From Streptococcus sp. HF-1907 (GTDB lineage Bacteria; Bacillota; Bacilli; Lactobacillales; Streptococcaceae): a stretch of 64,000 nucleotides of DNA. Made by a program: the position numbers and the translations under genes. Positions 27,412 to 36,471 of the stretch are shown here, piece after piece. How positions within the stretch are numbered: position 1 is the stretch's first letter; each line of letters starts with the position of its first letter. The DNA is taken from the NCBI RefSeq assembly GCF_015594605.1, contig NZ_JADNQT010000006.1, forward strand, positions 22,706 through 86,705, in the 5' to 3' direction. The notes beneath the pieces are model-generated. The model was not told the origin of the DNA. It ran no database searches and was given only the letters and a program-made list of their open reading frames with translations.

Positions 27412-27525
27412 TTAAGTTATTTGTCGCCTTTGTCTGTTGTCCGATAGATTTAACCGCTCCACCGTAAGCACAGATGCTACGTTGACAAGCAACGGAAACA
27501 GAGCAAGTTCGAAGAAGATACGCAT
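27412..27525 (-). CDS. Candidate Fst-like type I toxin peptide (37 aa)
   Basis: The minus-strand ATG at 27525 is preceded by a perfect AGGAGGT. The 37-codon product has a hydrophobic helix, FFELALFPLLVNVASVLTV (residues 4-22), then a charged tail ERLNLSDNRQRRQ. That is the layout of Fst/Ldr toxins: a membrane segment with a central proline and a polar C-terminus. An extended -10 TGATATGAT lies upstream near 27578. An mRNA of about 220 nt would end at the shared terminator. Family membership rests on architecture and weak residue similarity, not on a database match. Confidence 0.65.
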   Translation of the reverse strand: MRIFFELALFPLLVNVASVLTVERLNLSDNRQRRQIT

Positions 27526-27660
27526 GAGAACTTTACCTCCTGCTTGCGCAGCATAGTGAATGAGACCTTTCTATCATATCACAGTTAGTTAATCCTTTTA
27601 TGCATTATTAGTCATTTTTTGATATAATATAAACTACTTATGCAAGGAAAGAAGGGGCTT

Positions 27661-28989
27661 ATGTCAGATTATTTATCCGTGTCATCCTTGACCAAATATT
27701 TGAAATTGAAATTTGACAAGGACCCTTATTTAGAGAGGGTCTATTTGACAGGGCAGGTGTCTAATTTCCGCAAGCGTCCTAGTCATCAGTATTTCTCTCT
27801 TAAGGATGATAAAGCGGTCATTCAAGCTACCATGTGGGCTGGTCAGTTTAAAAAGCTAGGCTTTGAGCTTGAAGAAGGCATGAAAATCAATGTTGTGGGG
27901 CGCGTGCAGCTTTACGAACCTAGCGGTAGCTATTCCATTATCATTGAAAAAGCAGATCCAGACGGTATCGGTGCTCTAGCCGTCCAGTTTGAACAGCTCA
28001 AGAAAAAGTTGACAGAAGCTGGCTATTTTGATGCCCGTCACAAACAAGCTCTCCCCCAGTTTGTCAAGAAAATTGGGGTGGTGACTAGTCCCAGCGGAGC
28101 AGTCATTCGTGATATTATCACCACTGTTTCTCGCCGTTTTCCTGGCGTAGAGATTCTTCTCTTTCCGACCAAGGTTCAGGGCGAGGGCGCAGCTCAGGAA
28201 GTAGCTGCCAACATTGCAGCGGCCAACCAGCGCGACGATTTGGACTTGCTTATTGTTGGGCGAGGCGGTGGCTCCATTGAGGATCTCTGGGCCTTCAATG
28301 AGGAGATTGTCGTGCAGGCTATTTTTGAATCACGCTTACCGGTCATTTCCAGTGTCGGACATGAAACTGATACGACTTTGGCCGACTTAGTGGCCGATAG
28401 CAGAGCTGCAACACCGACAGCAGCGGCAGAGTTAGCAACCCCAGTGACCAAGGCAGATATTCTCGCCTGGATAGCAGAGCGACAAAACCGCGCCTACCAA
28501 GCTGCGCTCCGCATCATCAAACAAAAAGAAGAACAGCTTAATAAGTCTCGCGGGTCAGTCATCTTCCGACAACCAGAAAGACTCTACGACGGCTATTTAC
28601 AAAAGTTAGATAAGTTAGAGACGAGTTTAGTCGCATCCATTCGCCAGCAGTATGGACAGGCTCAACAAGCAGAGCAGCTACTGGCTCAGCGTTTGGAAAG
28701 TATTGATTTGACTGGAAAAATCCAGCGTTACCGTGAAATTATTGAGCAGAACAGGCGCCTCTTACTATCAACTATGACCAGTCAATATGACAGTAAGGTG
28801 GCTCGCTTTGAGAAGGCACAGGATGCGCTCCTCTCTCTTGATACCAGTCGTATCGTAGCGCGTGGCTATGCCATTGTCCAAAAAAATCAAAAAGCTATTT
28901 CAAGCACAAAACAAGTAGAAAAAGGCGACCTTTTGCAGATTCAGATGCAGGACGGCAGCCTAGAAGTCGAGGTGAAAGATGTCAAATAA
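27661..28989 (+). CDS. xseA: Exodeoxyribonuclease VII large subunit
   Basis: 442 residues. The OB-fold N-terminal domain has [27 protein letters not shown]. The catalytic domain has [28 protein letters not shown] and [16 protein letters not shown], then a coiled-coil arm and GYAIV at the C-terminus. It degrades single-stranded DNA with XseB. The start at 27661 matches the family (MSDYLSV); ATG 27640 is in frame upstream. It begins a run of overlapping genes reaching recN. Confidence 0.96.
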   Translation: MSDYLSVSSLTKYLKLKFDKDPYLERVYLTGQVSNFRKRPSHQYFSLKDDKAVIQATMWAGQFKKLGFELEEGMKINVVGRVQLYEPSGSYSIIIEKADPDGIGALAVQFEQLKKKLTEAGYFDARHKQALPQFVKKIGVVTSPSGAVIRDIITTVSRRFPGVEILLFPTKVQGEGAAQEVAANIAAANQRDDLDLLIVGRGGGSIEDLWAFNEEIVVQAIFESRLPVISSVGHETDTTLADLVADSRAATPTAAAELATPVTKADILAWIAERQNRAYQAALRIIKQKEEQLNKSRGSVIFRQPERLYDGYLQKLDKLETSLVASIRQQYGQAQQAEQLLAQRLESIDLTGKIQRYREIIEQNRRLLLSTMTSQYDSKVARFEKAQDALLSLDTSRIVARGYAIVQKNQKAISSTKQVEKGDLLQIQMQDGSLEVEVKDVK

Positions 28990-29194
28990 AGCAACATTCG
29001 AAGAAAATTTACAGGAATTAGAGACCATCGTGGCTAAGTTGGAACAGGGTGATGTCGCTCTAGAAGATGCCATCGTAGAATTCCAAAAAGGCATGGTCTT
29101 GTCAAAAGACTTGCAAAAAACGCTTAAGGAAGCCGAAGAAACCTTGGTTAAAGTTATGCAGGCAGACGGTACAGAAGTGGAAATGGATGCTTAA
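28979..29194 (+). CDS. xseB: Exodeoxyribonuclease VII small subunit
   Basis: 71 residues with the family signature [27 protein letters not shown] and [12 protein letters not shown], folding as a helical hairpin that binds the XseA arm. It overlaps xseA by 11 bp and its stop shares a base with the ispA start, so translation is tightly coupled. Confidence 0.95.
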   Translation: MSNKATFEENLQELETIVAKLEQGDVALEDAIVEFQKGMVLSKDLQKTLKEAEETLVKVMQADGTEVEMDA

Positions 29195-30066
29195 TGGTTA
29201 AAATTGAAAAGATTGATGAAGCCATTCATGGCTATTACGAGAAGACCCATCCCGCTGTTTCGACAGATTTGATTGAGGCAGTCCTTTATTCGGTTGATGG
29301 GGGTGGCAAGCGTATTCGTCCCCTCATTCTTCTTGAGGTCTTGGAAGGCTTTGGTCTTGATTTGACCGAGGCGCATTACGATGTGGCTGCGGCTCTTGAG
29401 ATGATTCATACGGGTTCGCTCATTCACGATGACCTGCCTGCTATGGATAATGACGATTATCGTCGTGGTCATTTGACCAACCACAAGAAGTTTGATGAAG
29501 CGACAGCTATTTTGGCTGGGGATTCCCTCTTTTTAGACCCTTTCGGCTTAATCGCTGACGCTGATTTGCTAGTGGAGGTTAGGGTTCGGTTGATTTCTGA
29601 ACTATCCCTTGGCTCTGGAACATTTGGCATGGTTGGTGGGCAAATGCTTGACATGGAGGGCGAGGAAGCCCACCTATCCCTAGAAGAATTAGCCCAAGTC
29701 CACGCCAACAAAACAGGTAAATTACTGACCTTTCCATTTGTGGCTGGGGGAATAATTGCTCAGTTGGAAGCTGACAGTTTAGCAGAGCTCCGCAAGGCTG
29801 GTGAATTGATCGGTCTTGCCTTTCAAGTTCGTGATGACATTCTAGATGTGACAGCGACTTTTGAAGAAATCGGCAAGACACCGCAGAAAGATTTGGCAGC
29901 TGAAAAATCAACTTATCCAAGTCTTCTTGGTTTGGACAAGTCTAAGCAGGTGCTAGACGATGCTCTTAATCAAGCGCTAGCTATTTTCCAAAAACTAGCA
30001 GATGACAAGGGCTTTGACCAAGCTCAAATCAAGCAACTTATAGAAAGGTTACGACTCAATGGCTAA
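29194..30066 (+). CDS. ispA: Geranyl/farnesyl diphosphate synthase (polyprenyl synthetase)
   Basis: 290-residue short-chain prenyltransferase making FPP from IPP and DMAPP for undecaprenyl lipid synthesis. FARM is LIHDDLPAMDNDD (near residue 80), with GGKRIRPL at the N-terminal side and the second Asp-rich motif FQVRDDILD (near 211). It sits between xseB and tlyA as is usual in streptococci and overlaps tlyA by 8 bp. Confidence 0.95.
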   Translation: MVKIEKIDEAIHGYYEKTHPAVSTDLIEAVLYSVDGGGKRIRPLILLEVLEGFGLDLTEAHYDVAAALEMIHTGSLIHDDLPAMDNDDYRRGHLTNHKKFDEATAILAGDSLFLDPFGLIADADLLVEVRVRLISELSLGSGTFGMVGGQMLDMEGEEAHLSLEELAQVHANKTGKLLTFPFVAGGIIAQLEADSLAELRKAGELIGLAFQVRDDILDVTATFEEIGKTPQKDLAAEKSTYPSLLGLDKSKQVLDDALNQALAIFQKLADDKGFDQAQIKQLIERLRLNG

Positions 30067-30886
30067 AGAAAGGGTGGATGTCCTTGCCTATAAACAAGGG
30101 CTTTTTGAGACGCGCGAACAAGCTAAACGTGGTGTCATGGCTGGGCTAGTCATCAATGTTATCAATGGCGAGCGCTATGACAAGCCAGGCGAAAAAATTG
30201 CTGACGACACTGAACTAAAACTTAAGGGTGAAAAGCTCAAATACGTTAGTCGTGGCGGACTCAAATTAGAGAAAGCGCTGGATGTTTTTGGCATTTCCGT
30301 TGACGGTAAGACGACCATTGATATTGGTGCCTCAACAGGCGGGTTCACTGATGTCATGCTTCAATCGGGGGCTAAATTGGTTTACGCGGTTGATGTCGGC
30401 ACCAATCAGTTGGTTTGGAAATTGCGTCAGGATGAGCGCGTACGTTCCATGGAACAGTACAATTTCCGTTATGCTGAAAGCACTGATTTTACAGAAGGCT
30501 TGCCAGAATTTGCTTCAATTGATGTTAGTTTTATCTCCCTCAATCTTATTTTGCCAGCTTTGCATGGCATTTTGATTGATGGCGGTGAGGTTGTGGCGTT
30601 GATTAAACCGCAGTTTGAAGCGGGGCGCGAGCAGATTGGCAAAAACGGTATCGTCAAAGATAAGGCGGTTCATCAAAAAGTTTTGGAAACCGTGACAAGT
30701 TTTGCCGTGGATTACGGATTTACAGTTAAAGGGCTTGATTTTTCACCGATTCAGGGTGGTCATGGCAACATCGAATTTTTAGCGCATTTGCAAAAATTGG
30801 CTGACGCTGAAAACCAAGTTGCTGGGCAAATCACTGAGGTGGTGGAGAAGGCTCACGAGGAATTTAAAAAGAATGAAGAAAACTGA
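30059..30886 (+). CDS. tlyA: TlyA-family rRNA 2'-O-methyltransferase (hemolysin A-like)
   Basis: 275 residues: an N-terminal S4 domain (ERVDVLAYKQGLFETREQAKRGV) and an FtsJ-like Rossmann methyltransferase. The SAM motif is TTIDIGASTGGFTDVML (about 80-97) and motif IV is ASIDVSFISLNLILP, followed by ALIKPQFEAGR. TlyA of mycobacteria methylates 16S and 23S rRNA; the hemolysin name is historical. It overlaps the argR-family gene by 14 bp. Confidence 0.93.
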   Translation: MAKERVDVLAYKQGLFETREQAKRGVMAGLVINVINGERYDKPGEKIADDTELKLKGEKLKYVSRGGLKLEKALDVFGISVDGKTTIDIGASTGGFTDVMLQSGAKLVYAVDVGTNQLVWKLRQDERVRSMEQYNFRYAESTDFTEGLPEFASIDVSFISLNLILPALHGILIDGGEVVALIKPQFEAGREQIGKNGIVKDKAVHQKVLETVTSFAVDYGFTVKGLDFSPIQGGHGNIEFLAHLQKLADAENQVAGQITEVVEKAHEEFKKNEEN

Positions 30887-31343
30887 ACGTTTAGAATTAA
30901 TTAGAGAAATTGTTTTGGAGCAGGAAGTGGGGACTCAGCACGACCTCCTCAAAAAATTGGAGGAACACGGTCTCAAGCTCACACAAGCAACCATTTCACG
31001 AGACATGAATGAAGTTGGTATTGTCAAAATTCCAACGCAAGATGGACGCTATGTTTACGGGCTGTCAAAGGAAAATAAACAGCCCATTGCCCCTCGTCCA
31101 AAACCCATTAAGACAAGTATTTTGCAACTGTCACCAGTGACTGGTGGCATAGAACACATGATTCACATTGATGTCATCCCAGGCAATAGTCGTCTGGTCA
31201 AGAAATTCTTGCTTAAGGAGTGGGGCAGTCACATTTTCAGTTTGATTGCTGATGATGACAGCCTTCTCTTGATTGCCAAATCGCCAGCTGATGCGGATTT
31301 TGTGCGAGAGGCAATCATCACCCACATCCGCGATCATCACTAA
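30873..31343 (+). CDS. argR: ArgR/AhrC-family arginine repressor
   Basis: 156 residues. The N-terminal winged helix has RLELIREIVLEQEVGTQHDLL and TQATISRDMNEVGIVK. The C-terminal arginine-binding hexamerisation domain has GNSRLVKKFLLKE and a C-terminal acidic DADFVREAIITH region. The start at 30873 follows AGGA within tlyA; the upstream ATG at 30819 would add foreign sequence. It is the tlyA-recN-linked copy typical of streptococci, which often carry several ArgR paralogues. It is a candidate to act on the ARG-like boxes at 10325-10370. Confidence 0.93.
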   Translation: MKKTERLELIREIVLEQEVGTQHDLLKKLEEHGLKLTQATISRDMNEVGIVKIPTQDGRYVYGLSKENKQPIAPRPKPIKTSILQLSPVTGGIEHMIHIDVIPGNSRLVKKFLLKEWGSHIFSLIADDDSLLLIAKSPADADFVREAIITHIRDHH

Positions 31344-31355
31344 GAAGAGGAATCT

Positions 31356-33014
31356 ATGCTTTTAGAAATTTCCATTAAAAATTTCGCTATTATTGAGGAG
31401 ATTTCCCTCAATTTTGAGACGGGCATGACCGTTTTGACGGGGGAGACTGGGGCTGGAAAGTCCATTATCATTGACGCCATGAATATGATGCTAGGCGCGC
31501 GTGCTAGTGTGGAAGTTATCCGCCACGGTGCTCCCAAGGCTGAGATTGAGGGCTTCTTTTCAGTCGCCCAAAATGCTGCGCTGGCAGATTTATTGGACCA
31601 GAATGGCATTGAATTTACGGATGAATTGATTATTCGCCGTGAAATCTTTCAAAATGGACGTAGTGTCAGCCGTATCAACGGTCAGATGGTCAACCTGACC
31701 ACTCTCAAGGCTGTTGGTCAATACTTGGTGGATATCCACGGTCAGCACGACCAAGAAGAACTCATGAAGCCTAACCAGCATATTGCTATGCTAGATGAAT
31801 TTGGCGATGAGGACTTTTTAGCAGTCAAGTCAGCCTATCAAGCCATCTTTGAATCTTACCGTAACCTGCGCAAGCGTGTTCTGGACAAGCAAAAAAACGA
31901 ACGTGAGCACAAGGCTCGTATCGAAATGCTGGAATTTCAAATTGCTGAGATTGAAGCCGTTGCTCTCAAATCTGGTGAGGACGAAAAGCTCATTCAGCAA
32001 CGCGACAAACTTCTTAACCACAAAAACATTGCTGATACGCTGGCCAATGCCTATGTCATGCTGGACAACGAAGATTATTCCAGCCTGTCAAATGTCCGCT
32101 CTGCCATGAACGACCTCATGACCTTGGAAGAATTCGACCCCGAGTACAAGGAAATGTCTAGCAGTCTAGCTGAGGCCTACTATGTCATGGAGGAAGTGAC
32201 CAAGCGTTTGGGCGATGTGATTGACGACCTAGATTTTGACGCTGGTCTCTTGCAGGAGACTGAGACGCGCCTAGATACTATCAATGCCATCACTCGTAAA
32301 TACGGCGGTAGTGTCGATGATGTTTTGGATTACTTTGACAACATCACCAAGGAATACGCCCTGCTGACTGGCAGCGAGGGCTCCTCAGACGATATGGAGC
32401 GTGAGCTCAAGCATTTGGAGCGTGATTTGGTGGCTGCAGCCAATGAGCTGAGCCAAAAACGCCACACCCTTGCCAAAATCCTAGAAGTTGAAATCAAACA
32501 AGAATTGACGGAACTCTACATGGAAAAAGCTAATTTCCAAGTCCAATTCACCAAGGGAAAATTCAACCGTGACGGCAACGAAGTGGTGGAATTTTATATC
32601 TCAACGAACCCAGGTGAAGGCTTTAAACCGCTTGTTAAGGTGGCATCTGGTGGCGAGTTGTCTCGTCTCATGTTGGCAATCAAGTCTGCTTTTTCTCGTA
32701 AGGAGGACAAAACATCCATTGTTTTTGATGAGGTGGATACCGGTGTCTCTGGTCGAGTCGCGCAAGCCATTGCCCAAAAAATCCATAAAATCGGTGCTCA
32801 TGGTCAGGTCTTGGCCATCTCTCACCTAGCTCAAGTGATTGCCATTGCTGATTATCAATTCTTCATCGAGAAAATTAGCGATGACAACTCAACGGTCTCA
32901 ACCGTGCGTCTATTGAACGAAGAAGAGCGCGTGGAAGAAATCGCTAAGATGCTGGCAGGTAGCGACGTGACCGAAGCCGCCCGCATTCAAGCTCGCGAAT
33001 TATTGAAAAAATAA
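31356..33014 (+). CDS. recN: DNA repair protein RecN
   Basis: 552-residue SMC-like ATPase acting in double-strand break repair. Walker A is VLTGETGAGKSIIIDA (residue 29 on), with IHGQHDQEELM. Two coiled-coil arms (about 155-215 and 300-380) flank the core. C-terminal signature VASGGELSRLMLAIKS, Walker B SIVFDEVDTGVSG and the end RIQARELL. It lies 12 bp after argR with AAGAGGA. A hairpin at 33024-33049 should end the transcript. Confidence 0.97.
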   Translation: MLLEISIKNFAIIEEISLNFETGMTVLTGETGAGKSIIIDAMNMMLGARASVEVIRHGAPKAEIEGFFSVAQNAALADLLDQNGIEFTDELIIRREIFQNGRSVSRINGQMVNLTTLKAVGQYLVDIHGQHDQEELMKPNQHIAMLDEFGDEDFLAVKSAYQAIFESYRNLRKRVLDKQKNEREHKARIEMLEFQIAEIEAVALKSGEDEKLIQQRDKLLNHKNIADTLANAYVMLDNEDYSSLSNVRSAMNDLMTLEEFDPEYKEMSSSLAEAYYVMEEVTKRLGDVIDDLDFDAGLLQETETRLDTINAITRKYGGSVDDVLDYFDNITKEYALLTGSEGSSDDMERELKHLERDLVAAANELSQKRHTLAKILEVEIKQELTELYMEKANFQVQFTKGKFNRDGNEVVEFYISTNPGEGFKPLVKVASGGELSRLMLAIKSAFSRKEDKTSIVFDEVDTGVSGRVAQAIAQKIHKIGAHGQVLAISHLAQVIAIADYQFFIEKISDDNSTVSTVRLLNEEERVEEIAKMLAGSDVTEAARIQARELLKK

Positions 33015-33019
33015 AAGAG

Positions 33020-33200
33020 AAGCGGTTGAGACAAAAATCTCAACCTTTTCACTTTTCATACGGACTAATTGTGAGTCGCAGTGGTTTAGTGGAGGTGGGA
33101 GTGAAACAGTCTGGGGAGAGACTGTTTCAGCCCGAACCGAGAATAACGACGTGAGGGAAAATCGGAGACTTCGTCTTACCGATTTCTGTCCCACTCTCTC
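33020..33200 (+). repeat. Modular hairpin repeat, family 2, copy C
   Basis: It begins with terminator-like hairpin GGTTGAGA-caaaaa-TCTCAACC-TTTT (33024-33049). Then come the family phrase GTCGCAGTGGTTTAGTGG and GTGGGA (33095-33100), which pairs with the closing TCCCAC (33188-33193). Inside are a 10-bp hairpin GAAACAGTCT/AGACTGTTTC (33102-33127) and the phrase GGAGACTTCGTCTTACCGAT. The same phrases in the same order occur at 35932-36110. It lies between recN and degV, with no credible coding sequence. Confidence 0.7.
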
Positions 33201-33275
33201 TTTCTTTTTCGCTATTATGGCACAAATTTGGTATAATAAAGTATTGAATAATGCACTATTAGAACAGGATACAAC

Positions 33276-34112
33276 ATGAGTAATATTAAAATTGTAACGG
33301 ATTCATCAATGACAATCGAACCGGAGTTGGTTAAAGAGTTGGATATCACGGTTGTTCCCCTATCAGTCATGGTGGGTGGCACCCTTTATTCAGATGCAGA
33401 CCTCAAAGAAGAGGGCAAATTCCTCAATTTGATGCGTTCAAGCAAGGAATTACCTAAGACCAGCCAACCTCCTGTTGGTGTCTTTGCGGAAGTTTATGAA
33501 AAATTGATGGCAGAGGGAGCCGATGAAATCGTGGCTATCCACTTGACACACACCTTGTCAGGGACCATTGAAGCTTCACGCCAAGGCGCAGCCATTGCTG
33601 GCGCTAAAGTGACAGTTGTCGATTGCACCTTCACAGACCAATGCCAAAAATTCCAAGTCGTCGAAGCTGCTAAATTAGCTAAAGCTGGTGCCGACCTTGA
33701 TACTATCCTTGCTCGTATCGAAGAAGTCCGCCAAAAATCAGAGCTTTACATCGGAGTATCAACTCTTGAAAATCTAGTAAAGGGTGGTCGTATTGGTCGT
33801 GTGACAGGTCTCTTGTCTTCCCTCCTCAATATCCGCGTTGTCATGGAAATGGTTGACCATGAACTGGTTCCTGTTATCAAAGGTCGCGGTGTCAAAACTT
33901 TTAACAAATGGTTAGACAGCTTTATTGAAAAAGCCAAAGGTCGTAAGGTTGCAGAAATTGGCATTTCTTATTGCGGGACTATCGACATGGCTAATGGTTT
34001 CAAAGAAAAATTGAAAGTTCTTGGCGCACCGATTGCTGTCCTAGAAACTGGCTCAATCATCCAGACACACACTGGTGAGGATGCCTTTGCGGTCATGGTT
34101 CGCTATGAATAA
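33276..34112 (+). CDS. DegV family fatty acid-binding protein
   Basis: 278 residues. N-terminus [18 protein letters not shown], the TSQPPVGVF loop (residues about 66-74), HLTHTLSGT and the C-terminal EIGISYCG. DegV/FakB proteins bind fatty acids for phosphorylation by FakA; FakB isoforms differ in chain preference, which cannot be read here. The last bases overlap the SGNH hydrolase start (ATGAATAA). Confidence 0.9.
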   Translation: MSNIKIVTDSSMTIEPELVKELDITVVPLSVMVGGTLYSDADLKEEGKFLNLMRSSKELPKTSQPPVGVFAEVYEKLMAEGADEIVAIHLTHTLSGTIEASRQGAAIAGAKVTVVDCTFTDQCQKFQVVEAAKLAKAGADLDTILARIEEVRQKSELYIGVSTLENLVKGGRIGRVTGLLSSLLNIRVVMEMVDHELVPVIKGRGVKTFNKWLDSFIEKAKGRKVAEIGISYCGTIDMANGFKEKLKVLGAPIAVLETGSIIQTHTGEDAFAVMVRYE

Positions 34113-34947
34113 ACGACATTTTTTAAGTGGGCTCATCTTTTTCGCGGTGAGTCTTCTTTTAGCAGTTTTGGTCCTTAATCTAGCTATTCCAAAGTCCAAT
34201 CCCAAGCTGACTAAGAAGGATTTTCTGGCAAGCAAGGTGACCAAGTTTTCTTACGTGGCAGTCGGAGATTCTCTAACACAAGGGGTGGGCGATACGACCA
34301 ACCAAGGTGGCTTTGTCCCATTGCTGGCGCAGGAATTGACAGATGCCTACCAGTATCAGGTGACTTCGGTTAATTATGGTATTTCTGGCAACACCAGTAG
34401 CCAAATTCTCTCGCGGATGACCAAGCAAAAGACCATTCAAAATAAGCTGGCTAAGGCTGACCTGATGACTCTGACTGTTGGCGGGAACGATGTCATGGCT
34501 GTCATTCGGAAAAATCTGACCAGCTTGTCGGTCAAATCCTTTAAAGCGCCAGCCATTGCCTACCAAAAACGCCTCAGAAAGATCATCAACCTAGCTAGAA
34601 AAGATAATCCTAACCTTCCGATTTATGTTCTGGGGATTTATAATCCTTTTTACCTCAACTTCCCAGAAATGACCAAGATGCAGGATATCATCGACAATTG
34701 GAATGCTGCGACGGAGACAGTGGTTGCCGAGTATGAAAAGGTCTACTTTGTCCCAATCAACGACCTGCTTTATAAGGGAATTGACGGTCAGGAAGGTATT
34801 GTCCAAACGGATGGTGAGAAGACCACGGTTATGAACGATGCCCTCTTCTCAGAGGACCATTTTCATCCCAATAATATCGGCTATCAAATTATGTCAAATG
34901 CAGTAATGGAGAAAATACGTGAAACAAAATCTCAGTGGAAAGATTAA
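34105..34947 (+). CDS. Membrane-anchored SGNH/GDSL hydrolase (YpmR-like)
   Basis: 280 residues. N-terminal signal anchor about 8-28 ([20 protein letters not shown]), then block [11 protein letters not shown], block [12 protein letters not shown] and block [11 protein letters not shown] with the catalytic Asp-x-x-His. It is an extracytoplasmic esterase/lipase-like enzyme of unknown substrate. The ATG at 34105 overlaps the degV stop and is preferred to an upstream ATG. The adjacent ypmS-like gene mirrors ypmR-ypmS of Bacillus. Confidence 0.88.
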   Translation: MNKRHFLSGLIFFAVSLLLAVLVLNLAIPKSNPKLTKKDFLASKVTKFSYVAVGDSLTQGVGDTTNQGGFVPLLAQELTDAYQYQVTSVNYGISGNTSSQILSRMTKQKTIQNKLAKADLMTLTVGGNDVMAVIRKNLTSLSVKSFKAPAIAYQKRLRKIINLARKDNPNLPIYVLGIYNPFYLNFPEMTKMQDIIDNWNAATETVVAEYEKVYFVPINDLLYKGIDGQEGIVQTDGEKTTVMNDALFSEDHFHPNNIGYQIMSNAVMEKIRETKSQWKD

Positions 34948-35518
34948 CTGGTGGAAGTGGGGTCTTCTGCTCCTATTAGCTATCAATGTCGCCTTTGTTG
35001 GTGTGGTGGCTAGTCGCCTCATTCAGGTGAGGGAGCCTTCTGCAGAAACGCTTAAAACGACCACAGCTAAGAGCGTTAAAGTCGGTACCTTTACCACCAA
35101 TAAGGAGCAGCTGAACGACACGGTTGCGACCTATCTCAAAGACTACCAGAGCAAGAAGTTTACCTACAAGGTTTATGCGGCTTCGTCCTCTATCCTATTT
35201 GAAGGCTCTTACGAGCTGCTCGGCTACGAGGTGCCACTCTACGTTTATTTTGAGCCTAATCGTTTGGAAAATGGAGCGGTGCAGCTTAAGGTGACTTCCT
35301 TCTCAGTGGGAACCCTTCCTCTGCCAGAGTCAGAAGTCCTACAGTACATCAAATCAAGCTATGACTTGCCAGATTTTGTAACCATTTCCCCTAAAAAATC
35401 AACGATTACCATCAATCTACAAAGCATGAAAAACGATGCAGGTATTTATCTAAAAGCTACGACAATTGACTTGGTAAATGATAATTTCAGCTTTGATATT
35501 TTCAAGAAAAAGTCCTAA
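34919..35518 (+). CDS. YpmS family (DUF2140) membrane-anchored protein
   Basis: 199 residues. The GTG start overlaps the hydrolase gene by 29 bp. One membrane anchor (WWKWGLLLLLAINVAFVGVV, about 11-30), then a beta-rich extracytoplasmic domain. The phrase YELLGYEVPLYVYFEPNRLENG is typical of YpmS proteins. Function is unknown; the constant pairing with an SGNH hydrolase suggests the two act together at the envelope. Confidence 0.82.
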   Translation: MKQNLSGKINWWKWGLLLLLAINVAFVGVVASRLIQVREPSAETLKTTTAKSVKVGTFTTNKEQLNDTVATYLKDYQSKKFTYKVYAASSSILFEGSYELLGYEVPLYVYFEPNRLENGAVQLKVTSFSVGTLPLPESEVLQYIKSSYDLPDFVTISPKKSTITINLQSMKNDAGIYLKATTIDLVNDNFSFDIFKKKS

Positions 35519-35533
35519 AATAACGTTAAATAC

Positions 35534-35562
35534 TTGACCTTAAGCGGTTTTTTAGATATTAT
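35534..35562 (+). promoter_or_regulatory. Promoter of hup
   Basis: TTGACC (35534-35539), 17 bp, TATTAT (35557-35562); the ribosome site GGAGG precedes the ATG at 35630. Confidence 0.65.
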
Positions 35563-35629
35563 AGATTTTGTTAAAAGCGTTATCGTATCAATCGCTATCG
35601 CTTAGAAATTATTTGGAGGATTTGTTAAC

Positions 35630-35905
35630 ATGGCTAACAAACAAGATTTGATTGCAAAAGTAGCAGAGGCTACTGAATTGACTAAGAAAGATTCAGCTGC
35701 AGCAGTTGACGCTGTCTTCGCAGCAGTTGCTGACTACCTTGCAGCAGGTGAAAAAGTACAATTGATTGGTTTCGGTAACTTCGAAGTTCGCGAACGCGCA
35801 GCTCGTAAAGGTCGCAACCCTCAAACAGGTGCAGAAATCGAAATTGCAGCATCTAAAGTTCCAGCATTCAAAGCTGGTAAAGCTCTTAAAGACGCTGTTA
35901 AATAA
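35630..35905 (+). CDS. hup: DNA-binding protein HU
   Basis: 91-residue nucleoid protein: [42 protein letters not shown] (the beta-arm with the conserved Pro) and [15 protein letters not shown]. The codons are strongly biased to those of highly expressed genes. Single gene with its own promoter and the family 2 hairpin as terminator. Confidence 0.97.
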   Translation: MANKQDLIAKVAEATELTKKDSAAAVDAVFAAVADYLAAGEKVQLIGFGNFEVRERAARKGRNPQTGAEIEIAASKVPAFKAGKALKDAVK

Positions 35906-35931
35906 TTAGGATTTATATTCTAAATAAAAAG

Positions 35932-36110
35932 GAGGTTGGGACAAAAGTACCCAACCTCTTAGTATGTAATCTATAATAATGACTAGTCGCAGTGGTTGAG
36001 TGGCATCTAAACACTGATAAATCAGCACTTAGAACCCTACTCAACTGTGCGGAGGTGGGACAACGAAATCAAAGACTTCGTCTTACCGATTTCCGTCCTG
36101 CTCTCTTTTC
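35932..36110 (+). repeat. Modular hairpin repeat, family 2, copy D
   Basis: Hairpin GAGGTTGGG-acaaaagta-CCCAACCTC (35932-35958) serves as the hup terminator. Next a 13-bp stem CGCAGTGGTTGAGT (35988-36001) with ACTCAACTGTGCG (36039-36051) closes a loop holding a CTGATaaATCAG hairpin. Then GGTGGGACAACGAAATC pairs with GATTTCCGTCC around an AAGAC-ttc-GTCTT hairpin. The first hairpin differs from copy C by a compensatory A-T to G-C change (GGTTGAGA/TCTCAACC versus GGTTGGG/CCCAACC). Confidence 0.75.
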
Positions 36111-36112
36111 GT

Positions 36113-36140
36113 TTGCCTGTAAAGAGCAATCTCCTATAAT
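36113..36140 (+). promoter_or_regulatory. Promoter of the small membrane protein gene
   Basis: TTGCCT (36113-36118), 16 bp, TATAAT (36135-36140). Confidence 0.65.
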
Positions 36141-36181
36141 GTACAAAGCCATGATTAGAAATGAGAACCGAGGAAGATTCG

Positions 36182-36379
36182 ATGAGTCATAATATGATTT
36201 TTTTGCTGATATTTATTTTCTTTGTGTTAGTAACCATCGCCAAACTTGTTATCCTCAAGCTCTACATGGATACCATCAAACCTGAAGTGGATGCTGACGG
36301 TAATATTATCAGTAAACCTGTGAAAGATAAACTGTCTGAGGAAGAACGCGAGGAGCGTGAATTTGACAGAGATTGGTAA
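36182..36379 (+). CDS. Small single-pass membrane protein of unknown function
   Basis: 65 residues: one hydrophobic helix (MIFLLIFIFFVLVTIAKLVIL, about 5-25), then an acidic, charged tail ending EEREEREFDRDW. The ATG at 36182 has GAGGAAG upstream. A full promoter and a strong terminator bracket it, so it is very likely expressed on its own. I do not recognise a family with confidence. Confidence 0.7.
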   Translation: MSHNMIFLLIFIFFVLVTIAKLVILKLYMDTIKPEVDADGNIISKPVKDKLSEEEREEREFDRDW

Positions 36380-36406
36380 GTTAATTGCGTCTTTATAGAG
36401 ACACCA

Positions 36407-36459
36407 AAAAGCCAGCTACTAGAAACCTTCTTGGAGGTGTACAGTAGCTGGCTTTTTCC
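36407..36459. terminator. Bidirectional terminator between the small membrane gene and pyrD
   Basis: AAAAAGCCAGCTACT...AGTAGCTGGCTTTTT, a 15-bp arm with A and T flanks on both sides. Confidence 0.9.
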
Positions 36460-36471
36460 CTTATTTAATGA

